Source: JAGOFO01 sp964522105
GTDB lineage: Bacteria > Myxococcota_A > UBA9042 > DTJE01
Assembly (NCBI GenBank): GCA_964522105.1
Contig: CAZFVA010000002.1
Coordinates: forward strand, 62,001-126,000
Length of the DNA stretch: 64,000 nt
Direction: 5' to 3'
In this document: piece by piece, positions 53,803-62,599 of the stretch
How positions within the stretch are numbered: position 1 is the stretch's first letter
Layout of the letters: every line of letters begins with the position of its first letter
Position numbers and translations under genes: made by a program
The notes under the pieces: generated by a model
Databases searched by the model: none
Told to the model about the DNA's origin: nothing
What the model saw: the letters and a program-made list of their open reading frames with translations, nothing else

Positions 53803-54246
53803 ATGATGCGGACTACTAGAAGCTTTGCTTGCAATGACATTGATCGTACCTGGTACGTAATTGATGTTGATGGCATGACCCTCGGAAGGGTTGCTGCCAG
53901 AATCGCTATGATCCTCAGAGGTAAACATAAACCAACATATACGCCTCACGACGATACGGGTGATTTCGTCGTTGTCGTTAATGCTGCGAAGATAGTGTTG
54001 ACCGGTCGTAAGCTTGAACAGAAGATGTTCAGGTGGCACACAGGTTACATGGGTCATCTTCGTGAACGCAATTATGGCGACATGATGAATGAAAAGCCGA
54101 ATGTTGTGTTTACCCATGCTGTGAAGGGGATGCTTCCCCGTGGGGTCCTGGGTCGTCAGATGCTTACCAAGCTTAAGGTTTACGAAGGCTTGGAACATCC
54201 GCACGAGGCCCAGATGCCGCAGAAACTTGATATCTCGAAGATCTGA
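53803..54246 (+). CDS. rplM: 50S ribosomal protein L13 (uL13)
   Basis: The protein has 147 aa. Typical text: RTWYVIDVDGMTLGRVAARIAMILRGKHKPTYTPHDDTGDFVVVVNAAKIVLTGRK, and AVKGMLPRG.LGRQMLTKLKVYEG.EHPHEAQMP. Starts with two ATG in a row; GGAAGGCGAGG lies upstream. L13 binds 23S rRNA early in assembly. rpsI follows after 10 nt, the universal pair. Confidence 0.97.
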   Translation: MMRTTRSFACNDIDRTWYVIDVDGMTLGRVAARIAMILRGKHKPTYTPHDDTGDFVVVVNAAKIVLTGRKLEQKMFRWHTGYMGHLRERNYGDMMNEKPNVVFTHAVKGMLPRGVLGRQMLTKLKVYEGLEHPHEAQMPQKLDISKI

Positions 54247-54256
54247 AGAGGGTAAA

Positions 54257-54655
54257 ATGGCTGAAGCCAACGTTATGTGGGCCACTGGTCGTCGCAAAGA
54301 AGCTGCCGCCCGTGTCCGTCTGCTGCCCGGAACCGGAAAGATCACCGTGAACGGCCGGGAACTCGATGAGTATTTCTGCCGCCCGAATCACCGGATTCTG
54401 GTTCGTACGCCTTTCGTTGTTTTGAACAACGAGGGACAGTTTGATGTTCGCTGCACCGTTCGTGGTGGTGGTGAGACCGGTCAGGCCGGTGCCATTCGTC
54501 ACGGTATTGCGCGCGTTCTGGCTGCGATGAACGTTGAAGAGTGGCGTGGCCCGGTCAAGAAGGCCGGCTTCCTTACTCGCGACCCCCGCACGAAGGAACG
54601 TAAGAAGTACGGTCAGCCCGGTGCCCGCAAGCGCTTCCAGTACTCCAAGCGCTAG
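54257..54655 (+). CDS. rpsI: 30S ribosomal protein S9 (uS9)
   Basis: The protein has 132 aa from ATG 54257 behind AGAGGG; the frame open upstream inside rplM is not used. Visible: WATGRRKEAAARVRLLPGTGKITVNGR, GGGETGQAGAIRHGIARVL, and the C-terminal RERKKYGQPGARKRFQYSKR-type tail that reaches the P-site tRNA. Complete. Confidence 0.97.
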   Translation: MAEANVMWATGRRKEAAARVRLLPGTGKITVNGRELDEYFCRPNHRILVRTPFVVLNNEGQFDVRCTVRGGGETGQAGAIRHGIARVLAAMNVEEWRGPVKKAGFLTRDPRTKERKKYGQPGARKRFQYSKR

Positions 54656-55101
54656 GACCGGAACTGCCTCGATTCTGTTCTTCATCTGGCGCTTTCATCA
54701 ATCAATACAGCTACATTGTCATGCCCGGTGGATACGCTTAATTAACGATATCAATTTGTTTACGGTGTTCGCGGCAGGTCTGTAAGTCTGCAGGTCTGTT
54801 GTAGTATCAGGCTGTGTTGTCGGTTGTATTGATGGCCGGGGGTCACCGAAACGACAATGCCGAACAGGGGGGTGTCCAGCAGCGTCATTTGTTACGGTTC
54901 CCCCCGACCATCGCGGGGTCGTCGGGAAGGCAAGCCTTCCAGAGGGAGAAAAGAACGAAAGGATCCTCCGGGGGGAGGAGTATCCCCTCGCTGCTAAAAT
55001 ATGAAACGAAAAGGGATATATGTCAATCCCGCCGTTGCTTGAATAATGGCCTGAATGTTGTGTTCCGGTGCCGATTTAACCAGTGTTCGGATTCGGCTTT
55101 G
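54656..55101. other. Convergent intergenic region after rpsI
   Basis: 446 bp lie between rpsI (plus) and a lipoprotein gene ending from the other side. I see no protein-coding ORF with a start, ribosome site and coding character. It contains a strongly self-complementary segment, listed as a candidate ncRNA. No tRNA, tmRNA, 4.5S or RNase P consensus matched. Confidence 0.6.
54878..54995 (+). ncRNA. Candidate structured RNA (strand uncertain)
   Basis: A closing stem pairs AGCAGCG (54878-54884) with CGCTGCT (54989-54995). Inside are three hairpins: CCCGAC/GTCGGG (54903-54908 with 54921-54926; CGACC/GGTCG is an alternative), GGAAGG-CAAG-CCTTCC (54925-54940), and GGAT-CCTCC-GGGG-GGAGG-AGT-ATCC (54961-54985). 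The first two share one or two G residues, so their exact pairing is uncertain. The single-stranded linker is A-rich. Such nested complementarity is more than chance background. The strand and function are unknown. Confidence 0.4.
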
Positions 55102-56892
55102 TTACGGCTGGACAGGGGCTGGAGCTGGCGGCGGTGGCGGAGTAAGCAGGGCCGCAATTCCGGCCGTCGGGATCGTGATGCTGCCGATAATGACGCGGCC
55201 GTCACGTGAACCGAAAATGATGGCCAGGTCGGGTCTTGTGGTCGTCGTGGCCAGGCCGGGCAGTGATGTGGAAACGTTTGAATTGATTACGGCTGCAAGG
55301 CGTGTGGCGTCAACGACTGACAGGCGCAGGGCCATCGCCACGTCGTAACCGGCGCCGGCAATCAGCGCAGACAGCTTGGCGGAACCTGTGCTGTCGCCCT
55401 TCCTGAGCGCTTCGATGTCACCAACTGAATCGCGGCCAAGTGACATGAACATGGTGGACTTGTCGAAGCCGATACCGGCCGACAGCTTCTCGCCGATGAC
55501 TTCTTTGAATTTCAGAAGGTCAGGATCGTCGGCCGCGAACTTTCCGGAATCAATAGAGAAATCAAGGGACTTGATGTCAACGCCGTTGGTGGAGACCTTC
55601 TTCAGTTCGCCCTTGACGCCCCTGGTGTCCATGTAACCTTTTGACGAGCTCAGCAGTGAATCAAGCGAAGTCCAGTCCAGAACAGGCATGTTTTCGGCGG
55701 GCATCTTCGATGCTGCAAGCTTTCCAATCCTGCTGAAAAGCAGGTCGTAAATCTTCTCGATGCTGGCCCGGCCTTTTTCCCCGTCATTCATCCCTGAAAT
55801 CTGGATAACCTTGAACGGGAATTTCCCTTCGTGACCGATCCAGAAGGCCGATTCGCCGGACTGGGCTGCCATTGACTCATCAACCAGCTTTTCATAGGCG
55901 GCCTTTTCTTCGGGCGTAAGCTGTACCAGGGTTGCCATCGACTCGAAACCGTTCGCGGAAATTCCCTTGAACATGGACGGGTCAAGGCTGGAAGCAGATT
56001 CAAGCCAGCCCTCGGCAGGGATGCGCTTGAAAAGCGTAAGCTTGCGGCTTGCTGTGTCGGTGGCGAATTTAGCTGCTGCAGTGCCTTCCAGGGCAAGTCC
56101 CGATGCTTCGATCGTCATGGCGGTGCCGTTAAAGCGCAGGACGACACGGACCGCTTTTGCCTGGTCCAGAATTGTCGACAGGCTTTCAAGCTGCGCAACG
56201 AGCAGATCCATAAGCTTCGGGTTCTGCGGATTAACTGCCGCCTTCTGGGACTCGACGTACGGCTTGATGATCGCCTTCAAGTTTTCGGCAGACCCCTGCA
56301 TGTCAATCAGTTCGGTGTTCGGGTAATTCAGAATGCCGGACTTGATGAATTCACTGGCGGCGGCAAACGCACCGGCTTCCATCGTGAAGATGGCGTTCTT
56401 TTCAATCCGGTTCATGTACATCGTGCGGCCGTTGATACCCTGGAACGAAAGTTCGTTTCCGTCAGTACCCGGCTTTGAATCCGTAAGTGCAGCCGTCAGG
56501 CCTTCTTCCGAAAGAACGGGGGCGATGAAGACGATCGGGATGTTAAACAGCTTGGGATCCAGCACAACAAATTTCATGGCCTTTCCCGGGTCCATCCACG
56601 TGATGTTGCGGGTTCCAATGACTTTGCTTTGAAGCAGGGCAGTGACCTGACCGCCCAGCATGGCCCCCAGTCCCTTGTTAAAGGAAGAGGCCAGATCAAC
56701 GGCGGCATTAGAAATGTCGGTCAGAGATTTGACCCCGCCGAACGCCACGATGCCGGCAGGGATCGGGATCGAGCCGACTTCTTCTTTAATCGCGCTGGCG
56801 GCGCTGTCGGCAGCCTTCTTGCTGCATGCGACGGCAGTCATTGCCACGATGGCCAGGGTTACACAGATAATGGTGTTACGAAGTTTCCGCAT
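55102..56892 (-). CDS. Large lipoprotein of unknown function
   Basis: The protein has 596 aa from ATG 56890-56892, with GGAGG 7 nt upstream. Lipobox TAVAC (Cys23). The body is alternating alpha/beta without Cys, with two similar halves suggested by paired motifs (GIVAFGGVKSL, FVVLDPKLFNIP; FPFKVIQISGMNDG, SKLSA-like parts). This reminds me of DUF3352-type periplasmic proteins, but the match is weak. The tail is proline-rich (TPPPPPAPAPVQP). It follows the PIG-L gene by 52 nt on the same strand. Confidence 0.75.
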   Translation of the reverse strand: MRKLRNTIICVTLAIVAMTAVACSKKAADSAASAIKEEVGSIPIPAGIVAFGGVKSLTDISNAAVDLASSFNKGLGAMLGGQVTALLQSKVIGTRNITWMDPGKAMKFVVLDPKLFNIPIVFIAPVLSEEGLTAALTDSKPGTDGNELSFQGINGRTMYMNRIEKNAIFTMEAGAFAAASEFIKSGILNYPNTELIDMQGSAENLKAIIKPYVESQKAAVNPQNPKLMDLLVAQLESLSTILDQAKAVRVVLRFNGTAMTIEASGLALEGTAAAKFATDTASRKLTLFKRIPAEGWLESASSLDPSMFKGISANGFESMATLVQLTPEEKAAYEKLVDESMAAQSGESAFWIGHEGKFPFKVIQISGMNDGEKGRASIEKIYDLLFSRIGKLAASKMPAENMPVLDWTSLDSLLSSSKGYMDTRGVKGELKKVSTNGVDIKSLDFSIDSGKFAADDPDLLKFKEVIGEKLSAGIGFDKSTMFMSLGRDSVGDIEALRKGDSTGSAKLSALIAGAGYDVAMALRLSVVDATRLAAVINSNVSTSLPGLATTTTRPDLAIIFGSRDGRVIIGSITIPTAGIAALLTPPPPPAPAPVQP

Positions 56893-56944
56893 CAATAATC
56901 CTCCAATGGCCTGTTTCGACAGGTCCGGGTTGCGCCGCATTTTA

Positions 56945-57850
56945 TCACCGTTCGATTGCACAAACGATGGGAACGATCATTTTCAGAAACGAGATCGGTC
57001 TGCCCTGCCAGTCATCACCTATGTATTCAAGATGATCAAGGCGGTGCGGGCACTTTGTGTAGTCGCGGTCGGCAGGTACCGGCCCGAACTGTTCGCGGCA
57101 GGGGAAAGATTCAGTCGGGCGCCCATGACCTGACAGCAGCGCCGCCGCCCTTTCGACGACGTCCCCGACGCTCATCATTATTACAGAAAGTGTCATGCCT
57201 TCCTTCTGCGTTTCGTAACAGTTGAACATGGCCCTCTTGACCGCGATTTCGGACGCGTTCAGGTGAATTTCGTGCACCGGCGCGTGCCTCCACGGCGGGA
57301 ACCTTAGAAAAACACTGAAAGCCAGTTCATATTCCGGAACTTCGAAAATCCGGCACTTTTTTAGATGTGAAGCTGCCCGGACCGCCATGTAATGGGTCAA
57401 ATCGTGTTCCGGCTGACCGCCCTGCCAGGCGTGAGTAATTATGGTGTCCGGTTTGAAAGCCAGCACTTCGGCCCGCACCTGACTCGCGATGCCGCGAAAA
57501 TATGACATGACGTCTGCCTGCGAAAACTTCGGCGCTTCATCGTCCAGCGACGCGATCTTCGCGTAGATTTCCTTTTCTGAATGTCCCAGAAATCGAAGCC
57601 TGTCTTCACCGACGCCGGCGATTTTCATGGCCGCAATCGTTTCAAGGCGTCGTTTTTCCGCGTAGTCCTTATCTGAAAGGCCGGTCCCGTCGGAAAGGCC
57701 GTCGCCGTTAGTCGTCCACAGGAACTGCGTGTTGGCCGGCAGCCGCTGCAGCAGTCCGGCGAAAGTCACTTCGTCGTCCTGGTGTGCAAGAATGACCATG
57801 CACTTCGATGACGCGCCGAACGCGGCATTTGAAAATGGGACTGGTTTCAT
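56945..57850 (-). CDS. PIG-L/LmbE family deacetylase
   Basis: The protein has 301 aa; AAGGGAG lies 6 nt before ATG 57850. The zinc motif is AHQDDE (about residue 22; PIG-L family AHPDDE), and QGGQPEHDLTHYMAV near 150 gives the third ligand. ERRLET-like YAEKRRLETIAAMKIAGV is typical of the family. It is about 90 aa longer than the other PIG-L at 29 kb, with an extra C-terminal domain. Likely an N-deacetylase of an acetylated amino sugar; substrate unknown. Confidence 0.88.
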   Translation of the reverse strand: MKPVPFSNAAFGASSKCMVILAHQDDEVTFAGLLQRLPANTQFLWTTNGDGLSDGTGLSDKDYAEKRRLETIAAMKIAGVGEDRLRFLGHSEKEIYAKIASLDDEAPKFSQADVMSYFRGIASQVRAEVLAFKPDTIITHAWQGGQPEHDLTHYMAVRAASHLKKCRIFEVPEYELAFSVFLRFPPWRHAPVHEIHLNASEIAVKRAMFNCYETQKEGMTLSVIMMSVGDVVERAAALLSGHGRPTESFPCREQFGPVPADRDYTKCPHRLDHLEYIGDDWQGRPISFLKMIVPIVCAIER

Positions 57851-58007
57851 TTCTGGCTCCCTTCACAATTATTGCGATGTTCGTCCAGTAATGATGTGCA
57901 GTCAACGTGATTGACCGGCGTTTCCATCCTTTGTGTCACTGTTGGTACGGTGTTACTATTCCGCGTCCTGTTGACTTACCTGAAGGCATTTGAGAAGAGG
58001 TTTCTAT

Positions 58008-60014
58008 ATGAATCTGAAGGGAATCTTTGTTGTGGCGGCAGCTTTTGTCGCGCTGGTAACCGTTTCATCATGTTCTTCAAAAAAGTCGGCAGATGAAACG
58101 CCGGCCGGTGCCGCGGTCGCCGTAAATGAAGCAGCCGTTCCTGCGGAGGGAAATCCAGATATGAAAAAGCCGGAAGTTGCGCCAGGGGTTTTTGTACCGT
58201 CCGCGGTCATGCCAAGAAAAGATGTGCCGCAGGATCACTTGTGGAATCTGGATTACATGTACCAGTCGGAGCAGGCGTGGGAAGCATCGTATCTGAAGAC
58301 TGACGCGGCATTAAAGAGCATCGATGCCGTCAGCAAGACTTGCACGATTGACGCCGCATCGATGAAGACGTGCCTTGAAACGACGTTTGACATTCGCAAA
58401 GAGATTGAATCTTTAAGCGTTTATGCATACGCCTTCTATTCAACCGATCGCAATTCTGCGGACATAAAAGCCCGTCTGGATCGCGTTCAGGCCCTTGAAA
58501 CAAGGTTCGCCGAGGTCTCTGCGTTTGTGGAACCGGCGCTGCTGGCCATGGACCCGCAGGCGCTTGTCGCCATGGTCGCGGGCGACGCCGGTCTTTCAAA
58601 GTACAAGCATTTTGTGGACGACCTGATTCGCCGCAGGCCGCATGTGCTGCCGGAAGCCCAGGAAAAGCTGCTGGCCATGACCGGTGACCTTCAGGCAGGC
58701 CCAGGTTTCATGCACGGCGCCCTTGAAGCTGACGTGAAGTTCCCGGACGTCACCGGCGAAGACGGCAAGCCGCAGTCGCTGACGATGGCCAGTTTCACGA
58801 AGTTCCGCAATTCATCGAACCGTGAAGTCCGCAAGGAAGCTGTGACCAAGTTTTTCGAGACGCTGAAAGGCTACTCGAAGTCATTCGCCGCATCGCTTGA
58901 TATGGCGGTCAAGCGTGACATCCTGAATTCGAAGGCACGGATATATTCGTCATCTCTGGAATCATCTCTGGACGGCAACGCCGTGCCGGTTGACGTTTTC
59001 AAGACGCTTATCAAGACGACTCATGACAACCTTCCGAAGACGCTGCACAAGTACGTTCAGCTTCGCCGCAAGGTCTTGAAACTGCAGGAAGTTAATTACT
59101 ACGACCTGTACGTTCCGCTTTTCCCGAAAAGCGAAAAGATGGTTACTTATGCTGAAGGCGTCGAGCTGACGAAGGCGGCCCTGGTAAAGATGGGTCCGGA
59201 ATACAATGAAACTCTGACGACCGGCCTTGACGTGAAGAACGGCTGGGTTGATGTCTATCCTTGTGACGGCAAGCGTTCCGGCGCGTTCTGTAACGGCGCC
59301 TGGCGTCAGCACCCGATGGTTTTCCTGAATTTCCAGAACGAACTTGAAGATGTATTCACACTGGCCCATGAATTCGGTCACGCGCTTCATTTCCATCTGG
59401 CCGGAAAGAATCAGGAATTCATCAACGCCGACACGCCAATTTTCCTGGCCGAGATAGCATCCACATTTAACGAAGAGATGCTGCTGGACTATCTGGTACA
59501 GAGGGCCGAAACGAAGCAGGAGAAGCTTTACCTGCTGAACAAGCGCATTGAAAACATCCGTACGACCGTGTTCCGTCAGACCATGTTTGCGGAATTTGAA
59601 TACGCCATTCATCAGGAAGTTGAGAATGGCGGGGCTCTGACCGCTGAAAAGCTGGCCGAAATCTATGGCGGCTTGATTCGCGAATACTACGGCCCGGATT
59701 TCACAATCGGGAAGGATGACGGCTGGGAATGGGCCTACATTCCGCACTTCTACTACAACTACTACGTCTTCCAGTACGCGACCGGTCTGATGTCGGCGAT
59801 TGCACTTTCAAAGAATGTCCGTGATGGTGGCGAACCCGAACTGCAGCGGTATCTTGATTTCCTGCGCGCCGGGAACTCGGACTATCCGGTTGATACACTG
59901 AAGAAAGCGGGCGTTGATTTGACGAATTCGGCGGCCATGCAGGCGACGTTCGACATTTTCGCCGCTACAATTGATGAAATTGAAAAGCTGATGGATGATC
60001 AGACAGGCGTCTGA
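58008..60014 (+). CDS. M3-family oligoendopeptidase (PepF-like) lipoprotein
   Basis: The protein has 668 aa from ATG 58008; six in-frame codons upstream lack a ribosome site. Residues 1-22 are a lipoprotein signal peptide with VSSC (Cys22) and SS following. The peptidase body has LWNLDYMYQSEQAWEASY and the zinc site HEFGH at about 454-458, with a third ligand Glu in EIASTFNEEM near 480. PepF normally is cytoplasmic; this form is predicted to be lipid-anchored outside. It would hydrolyse short oligopeptides. tatA follows after a 33-bp gap. Confidence 0.9.
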   Translation: MNLKGIFVVAAAFVALVTVSSCSSKKSADETPAGAAVAVNEAAVPAEGNPDMKKPEVAPGVFVPSAVMPRKDVPQDHLWNLDYMYQSEQAWEASYLKTDAALKSIDAVSKTCTIDAASMKTCLETTFDIRKEIESLSVYAYAFYSTDRNSADIKARLDRVQALETRFAEVSAFVEPALLAMDPQALVAMVAGDAGLSKYKHFVDDLIRRRPHVLPEAQEKLLAMTGDLQAGPGFMHGALEADVKFPDVTGEDGKPQSLTMASFTKFRNSSNREVRKEAVTKFFETLKGYSKSFAASLDMAVKRDILNSKARIYSSSLESSLDGNAVPVDVFKTLIKTTHDNLPKTLHKYVQLRRKVLKLQEVNYYDLYVPLFPKSEKMVTYAEGVELTKAALVKMGPEYNETLTTGLDVKNGWVDVYPCDGKRSGAFCNGAWRQHPMVFLNFQNELEDVFTLAHEFGHALHFHLAGKNQEFINADTPIFLAEIASTFNEEMLLDYLVQRAETKQEKLYLLNKRIENIRTTVFRQTMFAEFEYAIHQEVENGGALTAEKLAEIYGGLIREYYGPDFTIGKDDGWEWAYIPHFYYNYYVFQYATGLMSAIALSKNVRDGGEPELQRYLDFLRAGNSDYPVDTLKKAGVDLTNSAAMQATFDIFAATIDEIEKLMDDQTGV

Positions 60015-60047
60015 TAAGCCGCGATTCTTCACGGCACGGAGTTGCAA

Positions 60048-60239
60048 ATGCCAAAGATAGGTTTGCTGGAAGTTCTTCTGATCGTTGTTGTTATTCTGCT
60101 TCTGTTTGGTGCCAACCGTCTTCCCAAGGCGCTCGGCGGCCTTGGAAAAGGTGTCCGCGAGTTCAAAAAGTCCTTGAAAGGCGATGACGCCGATGACGCC
60201 GCTTCGGACGACAAGAAACCGACCGACAAAGACGCGTGA
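60048..60239 (+). CDS. tatA: Sec-independent protein translocase TatA/E
   Basis: The protein has 63 aa from ATG 60048, with GGAG 6 nt upstream. A single N-terminal helix (LLEVLLIVVVILLLFGANRLPKALGGLGKGVREFKK) matches TatA: the FG-x-x-R-L/P-x hinge and amphipathic helix are clear. A short Asp/Lys-rich tail follows. TatA forms the pore for folded, twin-Arg proteins. tatB and tatC are not adjacent. Confidence 0.9.
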   Translation: MPKIGLLEVLLIVVVILLLFGANRLPKALGGLGKGVREFKKSLKGDDADDAASDDKKPTDKDA

Positions 60240-60307
60240 TAAATCCGACCGGAGTCTGAGTTTCAACTGATTCAGGCTTTCAATCAGCAATATTTGGAGT
60301 GTCGGGA

Positions 60308-62458
60308 ATGAGTTTAGAGACAGTGCAGACAATCCCGGATATGCGGCCGGCAAAATGCATGGGTCTGGCATTGTTGCGGGCAGTTTCGCTGCTGTTTCCG
60401 GGTGTGGCGGTCGCGCTGCTTGTTCTGGCCGTCGGTGATATTTTCAGGATTGCGCCCGAGGCGCACAGATTCCTGCGTGGACCTTTAGATGCAGGTGCCC
60501 TTGCTTTGCAGATGGCCGGTCTGTATCTGTGGAGCGGCCTTTGGGTTGTTGTTCCCGGCGGGGTTTTGCTGTCAATCGCGTCTTCGGGTGAACCCGAGGC
60601 GCTTCTGGACAGTGCACGGCGGCGGATGATTGACCTGGTGCGGACAGGCACCGGTGAACCTGGCCGTGGTGCCCGCCTGATGTCATGGACGCTGTGCGCC
60701 GGTTTCTTCTTTCTGGTGACCTGGAAAGTCGTTCTTGTACTGGCTGGCAGTGTAAATACCGCAAACCTGATGGCGCTGGCCGTCGCGGCGACCGTAATCG
60801 TTGCTGTGCCGGTTACTGGGCTGTTGTTCGCCATTTCGACAGCTATATTGACGAAGGCGGGCGGTCTGCCCGGTATCGGGCGGCTGGTTCATGCCAGGAC
60901 AGTCCTGGGTGCATGGGCACTTGTTCTGCTGGCCGCCATGGTTTTCGCGGTAGTCAGGGAACGTGAGATATTCAAGAGTCTTGACGGCTGGGCGTTGTAC
61001 ATGCCCGTGGTGGCACTGGCTGCGGGGACGGTGGCCGTCCTGTTTCAGCCGACGTGGCTGACCGGTTTCATGCGGCCGCGTCTGTCTGTCGGGCTTGGAA
61101 TTACAGCCTTTGTAGCTGTTGTACTGATGGTTGGCGGAATATTCTTTGCCGGCAGTAATCTGAGTGCCCGCGCCCTGCTGTTTACATGGGGCCGCGACGG
61201 CGCCGTGATTGCACGGTTCTGGGAAAGGGCGTTCGATTTCAATGGTGACGGTGAATCTGTTTTTCTGGGTGATCCAGGTCCGAAAGATGTTGAAATCAAG
61301 GTCAAGGCCAGCCCGCTGCAAAGACCGAAGCTGACCCACCCCCTTTCTGACGTAAAGAACCCTGACATCGTGATGATATCAATCGACGGCTGTCGCAGGG
61401 ATGCGCTCGGGGTTTACGGTGCGCGGCCCAATCGCTCGCCGAACATTGATAAGTTTGCCATCTCGGCGGTCGTCTTTGACGACGTTGTGGCCCCGGCAAC
61501 GTGGACGATGGCGTCGTTTGTTTCGATCCTTACCGGTCGCCAGGCCAGTGAAATACCTGGCTTTTATGGTGCATCGCAGCAGAAGGCCGTCCCCAAAAAT
61601 CTTAGACTGCTTCAGGAACCGTTCCAGACAGCCGGATATCATACGGTTGCTGTTACCGCCGGTCTGCGTCTGGATGGTCTTGGATTAAAACGGGGATTTA
61701 CTAAATGGCACAGCATTACACCGCAGGCGCGGGGCAGTTTTGCCGTGCAGGTGGCGGACAAGGCTGTTGATGTTTTGAAGACGGCCCCCGAAGACAAGCC
61801 GTTGTTCATGTGGGTACATTTTATTGACCCGCACTATCCGTACAAGGCGCCGAAGAAGAATCAACTTTTTGGTTCTGATCGTCCCGGGCAATATGCGGCA
61901 GAAATACACTTCGTTGACGCTGCTGTGGCCAGAATTCTTGAAGCACTGAAGGCCGGCGGCCGCAGCGAAAACACGATTGTTGTCGTGTTCAGTGACCACG
62001 GAGAGGCTTTCCGCGAACACGGTACCGAGTATCATGGCATTACAACGTATGCCGAAGAAGTGCGGGTGCCCTTGATGATGCGTGTCCCGGGGGTCGCGCC
62101 GCATCGTGTGCCGGACCTGACAGGAATGATTGATCTGGCGCCGACGTTGTGGGACCTTGCCGGTCTGTCAAATCCACCGCCGGTACGCGGCGTATCAGTG
62201 GCGCCATTGTTGGTGAATAAGACTCCGTCGGGGCGGCAGAGCGTTTATACCGAGCACACTCGTAAGACCCGCGAATATGCGCTGACGACTGCGGGCTACC
62301 GTTTGCGTTACGTTCAGTCCCTGAAGCGCTACGAGCTGTATGACCGTGTCGCCGATCCGACCGAGCAGAACGACATTTCTGCAGAACGGCCTGATGTTGT
62401 GCTTAAGATGCGCCGCGAACTGGCCCGCTCGATGGCCAATATCGTCAAACCAAAATAG
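60308..62458 (+). CDS. Membrane sulfatase-like hydrolase/transferase
   Basis: The protein has 716 aa from ATG 60308, with GGAG 8 nt upstream. Residues about 15-310 contain six or more hydrophobic helices. The C-terminal alkaline-phosphatase-fold domain begins IVMISIDGCRRDALGVYG (metal Asp), then the nucleophile segment PATWTMASFVSILTGRQ, DPHYPY, and VVVFSDHGEAFREHG with metal Asp-His. The nucleophile position holds Thr (about T400) and not the Cys/Ser of formylglycine sulfatases, so it resembles lipoteichoic-acid synthase or phosphoethanolamine-transferase-like enzymes. Likely acts on a surface lipid or glycan at the periplasmic face. Confidence 0.85.
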   Translation: MSLETVQTIPDMRPAKCMGLALLRAVSLLFPGVAVALLVLAVGDIFRIAPEAHRFLRGPLDAGALALQMAGLYLWSGLWVVVPGGVLLSIASSGEPEALLDSARRRMIDLVRTGTGEPGRGARLMSWTLCAGFFFLVTWKVVLVLAGSVNTANLMALAVAATVIVAVPVTGLLFAISTAILTKAGGLPGIGRLVHARTVLGAWALVLLAAMVFAVVREREIFKSLDGWALYMPVVALAAGTVAVLFQPTWLTGFMRPRLSVGLGITAFVAVVLMVGGIFFAGSNLSARALLFTWGRDGAVIARFWERAFDFNGDGESVFLGDPGPKDVEIKVKASPLQRPKLTHPLSDVKNPDIVMISIDGCRRDALGVYGARPNRSPNIDKFAISAVVFDDVVAPATWTMASFVSILTGRQASEIPGFYGASQQKAVPKNLRLLQEPFQTAGYHTVAVTAGLRLDGLGLKRGFTKWHSITPQARGSFAVQVADKAVDVLKTAPEDKPLFMWVHFIDPHYPYKAPKKNQLFGSDRPGQYAAEIHFVDAAVARILEALKAGGRSENTIVVVFSDHGEAFREHGTEYHGITTYAEEVRVPLMMRVPGVAPHRVPDLTGMIDLAPTLWDLAGLSNPPPVRGVSVAPLLVNKTPSGRQSVYTEHTRKTREYALTTAGYRLRYVQSLKRYELYDRVADPTEQNDISAERPDVVLKMRRELARSMANIVKPK

Positions 62459-62476
62459 AAATCTGGTAGCTTCGTT

Positions 62477-62580
62477 GCCTGTGATACCCGCAAATATACC
62501 CACAAATACCCAATAAATTGTTAAATTCGCATTTTGTGGGTATTATCGGGTGCGTTTGTGGGTATCTGGGCATCACAGGC
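62477..62580. repeat. Imperfect inverted repeat upstream of the Fic gene
   Basis: GCCTGTGAT (62477-62485) matches ATCACAGGC (62572-62580) in inverse. Inside, repeated ATACCCACAAA / TTTGTGGGTAT elements (left arm once exactly, a relaxed copy with GCAAAT beside it; right arm twice) and ACCC-ATAA boxes lie in opposite orientation around an AT-rich centre near 62515-62530. It ends 20 bp before the Fic start. Confidence 0.8.
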
Positions 62581-62599
62581 GTGTCTGCGGGGGTTGAAA

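Noticed and set aside
54840..55010. tmRNA, 4.5S RNA or RNase P RNA at 54.9 kb
   Set aside because: The diagnostic sequences (TTCGAC start of tmRNA, the GGAAG...AGCAG loop of 4.5S, the GAGGAAAGTCC of RNase P) are missing on both strands.
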